Program-made: the position numbers and the translations under genes | Source of the DNA: Cucumis sativus | Lineage: Eukaryota; Streptophyta; Magnoliopsida; Cucurbitales; Cucurbitaceae | DNA: 64,000 nucleotides | Assembly: GCF_000004075.3 (NCBI RefSeq) | Contig: NC_026659.2 | Span: forward strand, 14,340,272 to 14,404,271 | Direction: 5' to 3' | Notes under the pieces: model-generated | Database searches by the model: none | Told to the model about the DNA's origin: nothing | The model's input: the letters and a program-made list of their open reading frames with translations, nothing else | Shown: piece by piece, positions 1 through 11,425 of the stretch | Numbering within the stretch: position 1 is the first letter of the stretch | Layout of the letters: every line of letters begins with the position of its first letter

Positions 1-166
1 GAAGAAATTTTGAAAGAATAAAATTTAGTATAAGATTTTGAAGAAATTACATCAAGAGAGTAGCAAATGTTAATATGGGGGTAGATGTATGGATTTGAAG
101 GAGGGACTAGGTTTTTTACCACAAAACCCCGTATACGTATTATTGTTCTCTCACAATTTTCCACTA

Positions 167-291
167 AAACCCTAATCCCTCAAACTTCTATAAAAGCCCA
201 TAAGTTGGTTCACTCACAATTGCAACAACTTGAAAAGCTTTGCCCATTGGGGCTAATCTGGAGATCATCATCTTCGAATATCCTCTCTCTG
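167..291 (+). promoter_or_regulatory. Probable snoRNA host promoter and first exon
   Basis: A telo-box AAACCCTAA lies at 167-175 and a TATA box TATAAAA at 189-195, with a GCCCA (site II-like) element directly after it. Telo boxes with site II elements are characteristic of plant ribosomal protein and snoRNA gene promoters. A short exon follows and ends at a good splice donor (CTG|GTAAG, intron from 292). No ATG is seen between the expected transcription start and the donor, so the transcript looks non-coding. It would be the host of the two snoRNAs downstream. Downstream exons could not be placed. Confidence 0.55.
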
Positions 292-601
292 GTAAGCGGC
301 GCATTACTTAGCCATTAGCATAAATATTTGAATTCCCTTTTACTTCATGATTTGATGCACCGAATAGCCCCTTGTTTCTTCCAGTTTAGTGACAAGGAAA
401 ATCGAGAAAAGGGTATACTTATGGTGCTACATTCATTTTGGCTTTTACATCTATGGTTGTGGCGGATTTTTTTCTCCAGCCCAACCCTGCTTAGCCAAAG
501 AAACAACTATAAACTCGTCTTAAGAATGTTTACTTTCGAAATGTCCTGTTCCCTTTTCATGGGGTTGTCTTAACTTGACTCTAAATAATGTAAGATATAG
601 C

Positions 602-688
602 CAACAAAATGATGAGGTTTTTTTTGAGGTGAATATATGATGTGCCTAACTCATATTGTGCTATGCCTTCAAAGTTCTCTGATTGTTG
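602..688 (+). ncRNA. Box C/D snoRNA, copy 1
   Basis: Box C TGATGA lies at 610-615 and box D CTGA at 679-682, flanked by a perfect 6-bp terminal stem (CAACAA 602-607 with TTGTTG 683-688). An internal C'-like TGATGT is at 638-643. The guide upstream of box D reads GCCTTCAAAGTTCT. Its complement AGAACTTTGAAGGC matches, from memory, a conserved stretch of plant 25S (animal 28S) rRNA. By the box D plus five rule the methylated base would be the C of GAAC. Length (87 nt) is normal for plant C/D snoRNAs. The family number was not assigned. Confidence 0.75.
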
Positions 689-836
689 TTGCCTTATGTT
701 TGTTCACTTTACATTTTTTTTTTTGAAAAAAAAAAAGGAAAATGTGATTTTGATATCCTTTAAGGATAAGTGAATTGATGCAGATATGTTTTTCTTTTTT
801 ATTGAATTGATCAACTTGTTGTTATAAGAGAAGCAG

Positions 837-919
837 AGCAAGATGATGGAAACTTTATTATCTGAAATTGATGTGGAACTTATATCATTCATTCTGGTCT
901 TCAAAGTTCTCTGATTGCT
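837..919 (+). ncRNA. Box C/D snoRNA, copy 2 (paralogue of copy 1)
   Basis: A C-box-like ATGATGG lies at 843-849 and box D CTGA at 911-914. The terminal stem is AGCAA (837-841) with TTGCT (915-919). A D' box CTGA (862-865) and C' box TGATGT (869-874) are visible. The guide before box D, TCTTCAAAGTTCT, is the same as in the copy 235 bases upstream, so both should guide the same 2'-O-methylation. The final base of box C departs from consensus, which may weaken k-turn formation. Confidence 0.65.
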
Positions 920-2008
920 TTGCTATTTTGCTGTTTCACACCATATTATATATATAATTGGTGTTTCAGTTTGAATGTGAAATTACTATATCCATTATTC
1001 ATTTTTTCACGTCTTTCAAATTACCTCTTTCTTTTCTTCCATTTTTTATAGATTAATTATGTATGTTAACTGTCCATTTAGATATTTTCAAATAATTTAG
1101 GGGAAGTAGGCAATACAGGGTAGCACTTAAATTCATGGTCTGCAGGGAACTTGTATCTCAGGCCATACGAGCATAGTGCGACATTGAAAGCTCTCCTTTT
1201 CTTCTCTTTGTTGCCTCAGTTAATTGCATGAGATTGAGGCAGAACTGGAAAGGACATAATGCAATTATCTTTTTTTGCTAATCAGTTATCTCACTTGGAG
1301 TTTACACGATTCAAGTGTACACTTACCTCTGCAGCCTCTAGAGAGTTTACGTCTTGTTATGGATGGATGTTATTGTGAACCTTGATTTATTATTGACTTT
1401 GTTGTAGTTCTCATGTGTGTGCCTCACCCATGTTGTATGAATAATGGTGTAGTTTATAGATATTTTCTAATAATATTCAACATATCGTGCCCTTTCCACT
1501 ATTAATTGCACTGACTAAAAAATATGTAAACTTTTCTTTTGTCGAAAAGATTTTAATTTATATCTTAGGATGACTAAGCTTCAGCAATATGTGGTTTCTC
1601 TGCATCAGTCTACTCCAACGAGAGAATCCATCTTTCTTGATGCTGCCATCTTTAGTGTACTAGTGTACTTTGATGAAAATATAGCTACTTATACTTCAAG
1701 CCTCCGTCTTTAGAACTCAAGATCCAATGGTCTGATGACACTACCCTCCTCCTTTGTCCGGGCTTGGGACCGGCTGCGTGGAAGAAATGATGCTTAAGGC
1801 ACGACACAGGCAGAGTTATCATGTCTTTACATAAGTTGTAGAATAACATGAATTTTCAGGGAAATTGGAGCAGATGTGGTCTTGGTGATGAACCACACAA
1901 GGTCAAGAAACAGAGACTGTCAAAAGAGATAAAAACACATGGGCATGGATTCTACAGAATTGCACCCTCTGTCCATCTCCGGACAATGGGATGCAGATTC
2001 TGTCATAT
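920..2008. other. Non-coding stretch after the snoRNAs
   Basis: No convincing coding sequence is present. It probably includes the remaining introns and exons of the snoRNA host. A 7-bp stem (TGCCTCA with TGAGGCA, about 1213-1241) followed by an ACA about 12 bases later hints at an H/ACA RNA, but I could not build a full two-hairpin structure. Confidence 0.3.
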
Positions 2009-2503
2009 TCACTTGAATGATATAATAAAGGCTGGCAAGATGAGGCCAGCCGCCAGCCAACAGATCCAAGTGAAGTTTGGATAGAGTAGAAGACTTCCTA
2101 TGATGCAGGTACCAATTGCAGCAAATAGAGCACCGAACGTTTGCAACAGCTGTGCAGTTTTTGGGAATGGCTTTTGAAGGATAACTCCATCATAGGAAAA
2201 TATGAAGGAAGTCAACATAACAGCAGCAAAAAGCCTTGAAGGAAGAGGTGAAGAAGATGAAGGGTTTAAGCTGAGAAACAAGCCTACAATGGCCTGAAAA
2301 GTTAAACTTAGAAATGTGTTCCCAAACTGAGGGCTGTTGACTGGTGAAGGCCTCTGCATTTTGATGTAAATTGGCAGGCAATCTGATGCTGCTCCCCCCC
2401 ACGTACAACTGCTTATTCCAGGATTTCTATTTGTGACTGCAAAGATCAAGGAATTGAGTTTATTCATGTCTAGGGAGATTTCATGTGGTGGTGTTTCTGC
2501 CAT
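2009..2503 (-). CDS. Small four-helix membrane protein (unknown family), pair 1 minus member
   Basis: A single-exon gene of 164 residues starting at the ATG complementary to 2501-2503. I do not recognise a named family. Residues 1-60 are polar with a Cys-containing stretch (SSCTW, DCLP). Four hydrophobic segments follow at about 62-80, 90-108, 117-140 and 144-163, and the protein ends in a short basic tail (SFK). It is a clear paralogue of 13988-14482: same length, with shared LDM, CLPxxI(K/R)MQ, LSLxFQA, FP(K/R)TA, GALF and WICW motifs. It is likely an integral membrane protein. It lies divergently from a plus-strand small membrane protein gene at 9318, an arrangement repeated at 14-16 kb. 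Conservation between paralogues over the whole length supports a real gene. Confidence 0.8.
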   Translation of the reverse strand: MAETPPHEISLDMNKLNSLIFAVTNRNPGISSCTWGGAASDCLPIYIKMQRPSPVNSPQFGNTFLSLTFQAIVGLFLSLNPSSSSPLPSRLFAAVMLTSFIFSYDGVILQKPFPKTAQLLQTFGALFAAIGTCIIGSLLLYPNFTWICWLAAGLILPAFIISFK

Positions 2504-3869
2504 TAGGAAACAAAAAAGATTTGATCAATACTCTAAAGTGGTTTCCTTGGACTAATTCAGTCCTCCAGTCTCCTTTTAATATTGCATGGAGTATTCTAGA
2601 ATATAATGAAGAAGTTTTTGTGATTCTCCTACAAGTTTTTTTTTTTTTATTACTATTATTAAATATCCTAGAAAATTTGTCCACTTTTTGGGTCAAGTTA
2701 ATTTCACCGTTGCTTCTTTTTCGTACGACAAAACGAGGCCCCTCTGGCCCTTTCGGTGGTATGTTGGATGACTGATGGGAAAAAGATACATTAAAAAAGA
2801 AGTATAAAAAAAATACAGACTTGCTGGTTTTTAATTGATTTTTTTAATATTTTCATGACAATAGCGTAAGAAGGTTTCAAAGGTTTCAAAATAGGTCTAA
2901 CAAAGTCGTGTAATTAGATAAAAAAGGAAAAAAATGAAAAATGTATATTTAAAATTTACAATTTATTTTCTTGGTGAAGGGGAGAGGATTCATATTTGCA
3001 AAAAAAAAATCTTATAACAATGAAAAAAGTATTCAAAACAATCTATAATACAAATAAATGCAAGCAAACTACAAAATAATAAAGCTAAACTAAGAAGATA
3101 GTAAAACAATTTGAAAATATAATAAATCAACAGTGCAAATATGATTGACTAGCGTTAAGGTTCCTAAGTGTAAGGACTAATTAGTAGACGACACCACTGA
3201 GAATCTTAACAATTTGAAATGCCACCAAAAAGAGAAATTAAAAAAAGAGGAAAGCGATCACAAATTTCACCAAAATCACTTTTACTATTTCAAGAACTTG
3301 GGAAACAAGTCTAGGTTGCCCTTCATTAATTTCCAAGAAGCTTCCTTCCCTCTCACCTTTTTGTCATCTTTCTTCATATAAGCCAATTAAAATGGATGTT
3401 AATGACGTTTGGAATTTGATGAACAATAGATATATTTAGGGTTTAGATTATGATTGATCTCATTTCATTATCCTTATAGGCTCACAAGATGATAATAACT
3501 TTTGGTGGGTAGAGGAAGCTAGTTGAGTCACATAAATAATATTCACTTTTCATGGACATCTAGAATCCCCTCTACGAAATTAAATTGATTTCATCCTTAC
3601 CATTTTTCTTCTCTTCCAATTGGTTGTTTACAATGTTATTTTATCTTTCCGGAGAGGTTTGGAAATGATACTAACATTATTAAAGTCTCCTTTTTTTTTT
3701 TTTTCTTTTCAATTCTCACAATCTTCAAAACAAATTTTGGTTCGAAAATTGCATTTAATTTTTTAATAATTAAATCTATATTTATTTTTAGCCATTAAAA
3801 TTGCATTTTTTACCGTGATTTTTGGATTAAACATTCCTACTTTCTTTTCTTTTAGTCATTAGTTGGGTC
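2504..3869. other. AT-rich upstream region of pair 1
   Basis: No gene seen. A stretch at about 3285-3380 resembles the sequence just upstream of 9318 (about 9140-9210) and, more weakly, of 15619 (about 15480-15520), with a shared TTCCAAGAAGCTTCCTTCC-like core. It may be the left-over promoter or 5' leader of a lost plus-strand family member. Confidence 0.35.
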
Positions 3870-4050
3870 CATGAAATGCTGCTAAATATTGCAACCACAT
3901 AGACGAGGCATTGGAGATAATCTCAAGTAACTCATGTGACACTGATTGAGTGCGAATCCCAAACCTAGGCGAGGGAGGAATCCCAAGTTTCGGTAATGAG
4001 TATAAGTTGTGATATGATTAAGCTCGTGGTACTTATGACATTTGCTATAA

Positions 4051-4212
4051 TGATGGTCGTATTGTTGTGGATCGCAATGCGTTAAATTGCTAGGCGATCT
4101 GAGCATGCAATGCTTGTAGAAGTTTCTGTAGTGATGGTCGTATTGTTGTGGACCGTAATGTGTTAAATTACTAGGTGATCTGAGCATGCAGTGCTTGTAG
4201 CATTTGTTGTAC
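4051..4212. repeat. Two-copy 81-bp tandem repeat
   Basis: The unit starting TGATGGTCGTATTGTTGTGG at 4051 recurs at 4132 with scattered substitutions, and a partial third copy follows near 4213. On the minus strand the two units are translated as similar peptides (MLRSPSNLTH...), which explains the ORF there. The array lies inside the gypsy LTR-like fragment. Confidence 0.75.
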
Positions 4213-4510
4213 TGATGGTGTAATGGTTTGTTGTGATGAGATTTATATGTTGCTATCTGACCTTATTATTATTGTTTTTGTGGTGTTTGCCCTAAAAAGG
4301 GTTTTCTAAAATCCATCTCTCACTAACTCTGTTCGACTTACGTTTTAAGTGTTTTTCCTCCCAAGGTTGTTAGGCATTGAGGCCATGCGAAGGTTAGTTT
4401 TGAGGTTACATAGCCAAGCTAAGAAGGGAAGACGGAGTGTCTCTGTAGTTTCACATGGCACATTGGTCATGAAAGTTTCTATTACACTTGAGGAGTTGGT
4501 TGGTAACCGG

Positions 4511-6210
4511 TGTTGGGATTTATGTCCTAAAACTCATAGATTGTATATATAATTCATTGACGGTTATTAATAAAGTGTTATTATTGTAATAATTGTTATT
4601 GATTATATTATTAGTCTTGTCTTAATAACCCAAATCCAATAAACTAACATCCTAAGTTGTTTGATGAGTCTTGAACAGTATGTAGAGACATATAGAGATC
4701 AATGTTCAAAATTAGCTTAAAGGGTTTATTGTATAGGGATAAGGTTGGGTACTTTATCCTGGTAACACTATGGATACAACTCACTTTGTATTTGATACAA
4801 ACGCAATGATTCAACGCATCCGTGTAGTTAACATGCAAGTGAGAGTATTCTATGCAATAAATTTGCATAAGACCGGACTGCGAAATAGTAATCATTAGAT
4901 GTAACTCCATTAACTAGTTAGGTTTCCATTTCATTAGAATGACCTAGGTAACTTACTCTTAATCCTGAGTGTATTATTATGAGCTCTTGTACGCGAGAGA
5001 TTGTCCTTTGATTTATACGAGTGAGAGTGGTCAGATCGTCGACTCAATAAGCTCACCATTTTGGAAACAAGATCGAGTTGGGAGCTGAAAACATAATTAC
5101 ACAAGATGAAATTCAAATTTTCCAACTTTAGGGTAAGTAGATGAGTGTTCCCTTAAATAGTGTCTCCAAGACATGAACAAAGGGTCTTACCTTCTCTATG
5201 GTACGAGAGAGGTTTTTGTTTATTGGTAAGTCCATAAACAGGTTGTTCATTAGAGAATCACTAATATTTAAGGATTAGAGGTAACTTGGGTCCCCTTCCT
5301 AGCTCATAAAGGGTAATGAAATTTATTTGTATTGGCCGTGATTTGAAATGTTCAAAATTACTTTGGAAATTAGTTTGATGTATAGTGATACATTATAATA
5401 AAAAGTTTATCAAACTTTATTATATAAATTTAATTGTGGATATGATTCAAAATTAATTTATGAAAGATAAAATATTTTAATAAGTTCAAATATTAATTGA
5501 ATGTGAATTGGATTCATACTAAAATTATTGGTTATGAGAGAAAATTATATTTTAATATGATTCAAATTTAATTTAAGTTAAATATAAGATATTTAATTTA
5601 GCTATTAATTAACAGTTTAGTTCTATTTGATTTAATTAAATTAATATAAAATTATAAGATATTGGAGAGATATTCATTACATAAGATTTAAATTAAATAT
5701 GATTTAATTAATTATTAACTCACTGAATAATGGTTAATTAATTAGTATATATGAAATTTCTATTAATTTAATATTTTTTAAATTAATAGAATCTCATGGT
5801 TCTCTCATACTCCAGGAAGAAAATAGAGTTATAAATATTTAGAAGAAAACAGTTTTCTTTGATGATTCAGTAAAGAAAAAAAAAATGTCTTTGCTCTTTG
5901 CAAAGAAAAAAATAATCTCTCTAAACATTTTTCTCATCTCAATTGGTTTCCACAAACTAATCTCATCACATAGAATAGAAAGGTCTTCGATAGGTGATGT
6001 CCCATACTTTGTAGGTTCAGAGACATAAACAAGTAAGTTTTCCTTTCTCTAACTATAATTATAAAGTATGCTTAGTCTTTAAGTCTTAATAAGAAAACTA
6101 GTTTCTTAATTAATTTTGTCAATATACTGGTATTTTGGGATTTCCAAATTAAATTGAAGAATTGTTTTGTAAAATCTTCCGTTGTCCTAGCTAGAGCTTT
6201 TATCCCTTCA
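4511..6210 (+). mobile_element. Putative 1.7-kb copia solo LTR
   Basis: Begins TGTTGGGATTTATGTCCTAAA at 4511 and ends TATCCCTTCA at 6210, giving TG...CA ends. The flanks are ACCGG (4506-4510) and AGCGG (6211-6215), a four-of-five match to a 5-bp target duplication. A TATA-like TATAAATATTT occurs near 5830. The first 30 bases resemble the start of the copia LTR seen in reverse at 49116, so the two are related families. No internal coding sequence is present, consistent with a solo LTR. Confidence 0.55.
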
Positions 6211-6934
6211 AGCGGATCGTTCCTTAGTGTGGATGCCCTGACTTAAAAGGCAGATGAGTGCAATACTCAGGTTGGTAAAGGACTAACCTGGTGAGCCAAA
6301 GAGCCAAGGAGCTAAGTCAGGATCAGAGGAGAGTAGCCCTAACGGGCTCGCTAAGAGAGTTATTTGGACAACCTAGGTGAAGAAAGAAGTGTCACCTTTA
6401 CACTTCTAGGTATCCTCTATAAGGAGCAACATTAGTGGTGAAAAACAAGAAAGAAAAGGACGGTAAGAAGCCGACTCTGACCTTAGAGAGAGCAAAAGAG
6501 TCGAAGAGTTTAGTTGAAGAAAAGAAGGTTTCATACATTTAAGTACCCGCCTCAAGAAGCAATATTACGCAGTAGCCAAATATTAATGCCAAAAGAAGTT
6601 TAAAGAATTGTAATTGTAATTTTCAAACTTTGTAAAAGCGTTAAATAAAAAGAAGTTTTGCACTCATTTCGTTGTTTTATTTGTGTCTATTTCGTCAATG
6701 GATGAAAAATAAAAGAGAACTCAATGTCAAGGACGCGTTGGTAAAAATTTAAGTTATTGTATTCCACTTCCCAGTGTTAAGGAAGTTTGATATTTAAGTT
6801 ATGCGAAAAGAAATAAGTTGTTTCGCTAATGGCTAGACGTTTAATGTGTTACCTCGCAAGAAGTGCACAATAAAGGTTTAGGTGGCACGCATCCACATGA
6901 TTATGAGAAGCGACTTTTGGGGCGGGGCATGACA

Positions 6935-9317
6935 CAAAATCATCTTCATTCACATACTTTTATTCTTAAACTCTTTTCACCTTAAACTATATGATTAATT
7001 TGAGAATTATTCATGGATTATATATCATTCAAAATCATGTAGATCATTGGTATCTCTATTCACCTACACCATCTCATATATATAGGCGAAATTAGTGAAT
7101 GCGTTTTGGTTTTCTCAATGAGTCAAGACAATTTCAGACCAAAAGAAAATAATTAAATTATGTAGTTGTAGTTTTATTTTGGTGAAAAATTGACAACATA
7201 TGAGAAAAATTATTGAGTTATAGCGATCTCATAAAAATGAAACGAAATAGAAAATGAAAGAAAACTTAGGGGTTAAATAAGCACACTAATTTCAAATAGG
7301 AAATAAAACAAATTAAATGTAATTAGTTGATTTTTCTTCTAAAAATAAGGTTATTCGACTATTATTTACAAAAATAAATACAAAAATGAACTAGAATATT
7401 TAAAAAATATAACAAAACATCATAATCTACTCTCCTATTTGTGTCTATATGTATCAGGATAAACATAGATAATAATCTACCTTTGCTAGACTATTAAGAT
7501 ATATTGTAATATTTTGCTATATTTATAGTTATTTTCAAAAGTTTTTTCATTTAAAATAATTTTTCTAATGAAAATGTTTAGTTTCTAATTTTCAAGAAAA
7601 TATAGACTTGTCTTACAAAGGAAAAAGATATATCTTTTTGACCTTTTGAAAATGAAATTTGAGAGAAAAATTATTTAAATTATTCTATGAAATTATTTGT
7701 ATAACTTCTATGAAATAATATGTGAGAGTTCAAAATGGAAAAACTAATACTTAAAAAATCCAAAAGTAAATTAAAAAAAACCCAAATAAAATAAGAAGAT
7801 AAGGTCCCTTTGTAACCATTTCGTTTTTTATTTTGAAAATTAAACATATTTTTTTGGTTGTGAAAAACATATGAGATGAGATTAAATGCCCTTTAGCTAT
7901 ATCAGAAGTATTTAATTATAGGAATAACTAGACTACACGGAAGACAAATAACACAGTGCATTTTGGTAACCCAGTTCGGCAAATATGGTCTACATCGGGA
8001 GATAAAAAATATTATTGAGATTAAAAAATTTGTAACTTAACCCTAAAGTTACATTAATAAGTTATCACCATAACTCAAGCGTATAAACTCAGGCTCCTCT
8101 GACAGTAAACTTGAATCTCCTCGAAGATGAATTATAGATTCTTATAGATTCTTCACAAAAAATATAAACGGTTGAACACCGTTGTGAAAAATAATTTTAC
8201 ATTCATTGAACTTTTTCTTTTTAAAGAGCCAAAAAAGAAGAACTTACAATAAAATATTCCTAAATATAAGTAATATCTTCTTCTTTAAAGAAGATATTTA
8301 AGGAAGGTCTTTTGATTTCTTATTAAAAGATATTAATAAATGATTCTAACTCAATTTTTTTAAAAATTAACCTTTTTGAATGGGAAGGTAAATTTACAAA
8401 ATTTTATCAAAAAAAAGTTTAAAAAAAAATGTTAAAATTTACAAAAATTTTGTTTGTGTGAATATGTGTAAGCAATATAAAATTGGAAAAGATTTTTGGA
8501 AAAATGAAATGATCAAATAAATTTTTTAAACTTTAAATATGTATGAATGCAATTTATAGTTACTTTTTCCTTCTCTGTTCCTTTAATTTTCCCTACTTTC
8601 TCTCTCTCTCCTCTATTTGATGCCTAAGAGATAAGTTGTTGAGAAGAAAGGTAAAAGAATGCCACAATTAAATTAATTCAAAGGAAGAACATAATAGACA
8701 TTATAAAATCCAAGAAAGGGCAAAATCTAAATAAGATCTTCAACCAATCCAAGTCTTAATATTTAAGTTACTTTTATTTTTTTAAGCATGTTATTTTATT
8801 AACTTAATTACTCAAACTTGTTTTCATAAAACTCGAAAAGGTTAAATATGAAAATGGAAGGTAGCAATTACATACTTAAAAACAAAAGGGATGAATAATA
8901 TTTGTAAGTAATGGTATATATTATTTTTGAATAATATTAAAAATTCATATTAGATGGGGTCAACCAAACACTAAAATTTGCTACTTATTTCAATTGACCT
9001 AATTTTGTAAGAAAATATAAAATGTATGCAATGTGTCCAAAAGTAAATGTTTTGGTTAGGGAGATTTTATTCCATATGGGGCCATATATCCCACTTTATG
9101 GTTTGTACTTTTTGTGAAATTTCCCCCCCACAAACACTTTAATTTGAAAAACTTGGTGAAGAAGTTTGGGTTTCCTTTCCTAATTTCCATGAAGCTCATC
9201 CAACCTCTTGTTTCCATCTATAAAGAAACTAAATTAGTCCAGAATACCAATAATGACCTCATATCATCCAATATCTATCTATCATCAAATATCTATCTAT
9301 CAAATTATCTTCACTAA
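6935..9317. other. AT-rich intergenic region left of pair 1 plus-strand gene
   Basis: No gene seen. The stretch 7430-7570 resembles 24110-24290 (TTTGCTATATTTGTAAA... followed by TTTCATTTAAAATAATTTTT) and more distantly the Mutator-like ends at 48340 and 56990, so it may be a decayed Mutator-like terminal fragment. The stretch 7920-8190 (GGTAACCCAGTTCGGCAAAT...) resembles a degenerate LTR motif. The last 200 bases contain the likely leader of the 9318 gene with an ATCTATCTATCAT short repeat. Confidence 0.35.
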
Positions 9318-9656
9318 ATGCGATGCAAATTAGAGAAAATGAAATCAAACCAAATTTCATCAACAACACTCTTAAACTCTATTCTATTTGTATCTTTCAA
9401 CACTCTCACAATCCTTATGTTCCTTTCAGCAAGAAGCAAGGATTTGAGGAGTTTGGTTATATTCAATGCCCTTTCTTATCCCTCATTTGCCTTTGATGCC
9501 TTTGTTCTATCCATTACCTTTTCTTTCTCAACTGCTTTGGGTGCACTTTTGATTCCTAATAAGCCTATTCTAGCCATCTATTATGCCTTCTATTCCGTGG
9601 CTTTCATGGCTTTTGCTTTGTTTTTGCTGATTTTGGGACTCTATTACTTCATATGA
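9318..9656 (+). CDS. Small membrane protein (unknown family), pair 1 plus member
   Basis: A single-exon gene of 112 residues. The start MRCKLEK is supported by the matching MVCKLEK start of its paralogue at 15619. Hydrophobic segments lie at about residues 17-36, 56-76 and 82-108, the last long enough for two passes. Conserved positions include the SILFxSxNxLTIL core, FDAF/IDAF before the second helix, ALxALLxP, and an LLxLxGLY ending. It is shorter than the 131-residue paralogue at both ends. No named family is recognised. It may be distantly related to the minus-strand partner (similar helix spacing), but that is inference. Confidence 0.75.
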   Translation: MRCKLEKMKSNQISSTTLLNSILFVSFNTLTILMFLSARSKDLRSLVIFNALSYPSFAFDAFVLSITFSFSTALGALLIPNKPILAIYYAFYSVAFMAFALFLLILGLYYFI

Positions 9657-10521
9657 CTTCGTGTTATCTACATGTCAGTGTCATTTAAATATGAATTCTA
9701 AGTGTCTTAATGAGATGTTATCAAAGAAGAATGTGAAGCTAGCAATAATCCTTTTGCAAATCAAGTCTTGGATTATTGCTCACTTCTCTTGTACTTTACA
9801 GTCATCCCATTTTATCTCAATTTCATATTTATGTCTGTGTAATGTTTTTGGATTCCGATTTACACCTAAAAAGTTTGGTCATTATTCATCTCATAACTAA
9901 CTATATATGTACATTTTGACAATTTAACATGTATGTTATTAAGTGTTTTAATCATGTGCTAATAGGAAAAGGGGAGTGAAATCTCATATCTCTTCCAGTT
10001 TACACAATGCTCATTGTTTCATAGAGACGTCCTCACTTTCCTTGTCAAGGAAATGAATGATATTTGGAAAATTGTATTCAATCTAAATACGCATCAACAA
10101 CTTTCTTTCGCGAATTGATGATAATTAATCTTCTAACCCTTCTCTAATCGCTAGGCCTTCCAACGCTGCGATACATTTTCGGTTTTTGTATTTTAATATT
10201 AATTTTGAAGTTTAAAAACACAATATATATATAGTAAATAATGCTTCTTTAAAAATAAATTTGATTTCTGGTGCAGTGGTTGTACCCCTTTATAACTCTA
10301 ACATCTTTACTTTGCATCTTATCTCTTGCAATTATTTGTATGGATTAGTTTTTATTCCAAATATAAATAATTTTCTAAATGAAAGATAATTTGATTTCCT
10401 AAAAGTAAAATAATTAAGTTCAAATTCTTTTTAACATTTTTAGTTTTTACTTTTCAATCTACATCATAAATCATAATACTTATGTTGTTTAATACTAATT
10501 TTGTAGAGTAAACATATCAAT
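9657..10521. other. Non-coding region between membrane protein gene and hAT remnant
   Basis: The first part is the likely 3' untranslated region of the preceding gene. The rest is AT-rich and nothing else is recognised. Confidence 0.4.
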
Positions 10522-11425
10522 ATGGAGAGGTATTTTAAAAGAAAAACAACAATAGAAACTATAGAGGCATCATCTTTGAACAAGAGACAAATACCTAATT
10601 CGGATAGATCTTATACAGAAATCAATTTAGAAGAACTACGTGCAAATCCTGGTCTAAGAACTAGAATTTCTAAATATAATTATAATATTCAAGATCAAGT
10701 TCGTATAGCATATCTACAAAAAGGTCATTGTCAACCTCGAAATCATACTTTTCCATTCAAGAAATTTGGGACAAAGTCAGGACGATTTAATCCAACTTGG
10801 TTTAAAGAATATCCTATTTGGTTAGAATATAATATTTCAAAGGTTGTTGCATTTTGTTTATGTTACTACCTATTTAAACCAGAAGTAAGTGAAGAATCAG
10901 GAGGGGAATGTTTTGTTAGTGAAGAATTGAAGAATTTTCCAATTGGAAGAAAAAAGAGAAATTGCAAACTCATGTGTTGGTGGTTCAAATAGTGTTTGCT
11001 CAGTAATGCATTTGTTGCATTCGGTAGTAAAAAACTTAGTCGACTTACTCAGTTTTATCCAAGAGATTTTTCTTCTATTGAACTCTCTATGCTTGAGGAT
11101 CAACTTCAAAAATACATTATTGATATGCGTTCACAGTTTGTCGAACTAAAAAGCATTGGTGATCTTGCAGTGAAAATGGTCGTTACGAAAAGAGATAAGG
11201 TCTACCCATTAGTTTCGGTTGCTCACATTGACATTGATTTTACCGGTTGCAACAACTACTGTAGAGAAAACATTTTCTGCTATGAATATTGTGAAGACTC
11301 GACTGCATAATCGAATGGAACATCAATGGATGAATGATTGTGTTATAGCTTATATTGAGAAGGATTTATTGGATATGTTAGATAATAAACTTATCATGGA
11401 TCGATTTCAAAACATGAAAACTTAA
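10522..11425 (+). pseudogene. Internally deleted hAT transposase (TTF-type zinc finger / hAT dimerisation)
   Basis: The N-terminal piece (from 10522) opens with MERYFKRK and carries a TTF-type zinc finger region (NPTWFKEYPIWLEY followed by a Cys-rich CLCYYLFK). The C-terminal piece (about 10995-11425) carries the hAT dimerisation region (TVEKTFSAMNIVKTRL, then MNDCVIAYIEKD and RFQNMKT). The central catalytic RNase-H-like part of a normal transposase of about 700-800 residues is missing. A stop separates the first two frames near 10990 and a further frameshift lies near 11225. It is therefore a decayed, internally deleted copy with no predicted activity. Ends and terminal repeats were not located. 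Confidence 0.8.

Larger units (their letters stand above)
3880..6934 (+). mobile_element. Interrupted gypsy-type LTR or fragment (left edge uncertain)
   Basis: Non-coding sequence at about 3880-4510 and 6216-6934 looks like one long gypsy LTR split by another LTR. The right part ends in GGGGCGGGGCATGACA, which is typical of the 3' end of plant gypsy LTRs. The left part holds an 81-bp tandem duplication. The left boundary and the target-site duplication could not be found, so its full extent is uncertain. ORFs here are repeat translations, not genes. Confidence 0.5.

Noticed and set aside
704..904. Minus-strand ORF of 66 residues
   Set aside because: It overlaps the second snoRNA in reverse, has low complexity (poly-F/K) and no homology that I recognise.
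1141..1262. Possible H/ACA snoRNA
   Set aside because: One short stem and an ACA are seen, but no H box, second hairpin or pseudouridylation pocket could be built.
1671..1735. Possible third C/D snoRNA (TGATGA...CTGA)
   Set aside because: Boxes are present but there is no terminal stem and no guide in common with the two accepted copies.
3882..4187. Minus-strand ORF of 101 residues with internal repeats
   Set aside because: It is the translation of an 81-bp tandem repeat inside LTR-like sequence.
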